DNA of 24,125 nucleotides from Lachnospiraceae bacterium (lineage in GTDB: Bacteria; Bacillota; Clostridia; Lachnospirales; Lachnospiraceae): positions 2,390 through 26,514 of the forward strand of contig VSNQ01000058.1 of NCBI GenBank assembly GCA_009774395.1, in the 5' to 3' direction. Of this stretch, positions 24,089-24,125 are shown piece after piece; the first letter of the stretch is position 1; every line of letters starts with the position of its first letter. Below the pieces are notes generated by a model. The model was not told where the DNA came from. It was given only the letters and a program-made list of their open reading frames with translations, and made no database searches. Both the position numbers and the translations under genes were made by a program.

Positions 24089-24125
24089 ACGTTGTTTTGC
24101 CTCCGTTGATAGCTCCGTTTTGGCG

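Overview
The window looks like a chromosomal segment of a low-to-moderate GC, gut-type Firmicute, most likely a Lachnospiraceae-like Clostridia. The signs are AAGGAGG ribosome sites, TTTACA/TATAAT promoters, BspA-type DUF285 leucine-rich repeat and InlB B-repeat surface proteins, a YqeY gene, and many small palindromic intergenic repeats. The genus cannot be fixed from the sequence alone.

Layout. (1) 3-2708: 3' part of a large secreted BspA-like surface protein, cut by the left edge. (2) 2792-3839: an orphan minus-strand gene for an unrecognised protein with two CxxC pairs, with a hairpin terminator behind it. (3) 4006-4629: decayed DNA with a promoter, an AAA/DUF234-type ATPase broken into pieces, and a short repeat-borne ORF. 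(4) 4630-7668: yqeY, a repeat-rich gap and a RecQ helicase. (5) 7746-20123: a cell-surface glycan cluster, all on the + strand. In order it holds a GT-C membrane protein, a GtrB-like GT2 polyprenyl-phosphate glycosyltransferase, a GT4, an AsnB-type amidotransferase, a NodB-like deacetylase-fold protein, a second GT4, a Wzx-type flippase and a second, larger GT-C protein. (6) 20131-20386: remnants of a RelB/ParE toxin-antitoxin pair and a strong terminator. (7) 20577-24085: a strong promoter, a 5'-UTR hairpin and a large secreted adhesin-like ORF that stops in mid-domain close to the right edge.

How the cluster may work (inference from families). The GT2 protein would load a sugar onto undecaprenyl phosphate inside the cell. 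The GT4 enzymes, the amidotransferase and the deacetylase-fold protein would build and modify a lipid-linked glycan. The flippase would move it outward, and the GT-C proteins would use polyprenyl-linked donors outside the membrane. No priming phosphoglycosyltransferase, Wzy polymerase or chain-length regulator is visible, so the system is either completed elsewhere or is a surface-decoration pathway rather than a full capsule locus. The Ser/Thr/Glu-rich adhesin next door is a possible but unproven acceptor.

The most unusual feature is the density of small repeats in the gaps: a 134-bp element with 11-bp terminal inverted repeats flanked by 9-bp direct repeats; a second family with two copies ahead of two cluster genes; a long inverted repeat with 24-nt arms; and a roughly 26-nt motif present three to four times. 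Together with three decayed genes they suggest a locus repeatedly reshaped by insertion and recombination.
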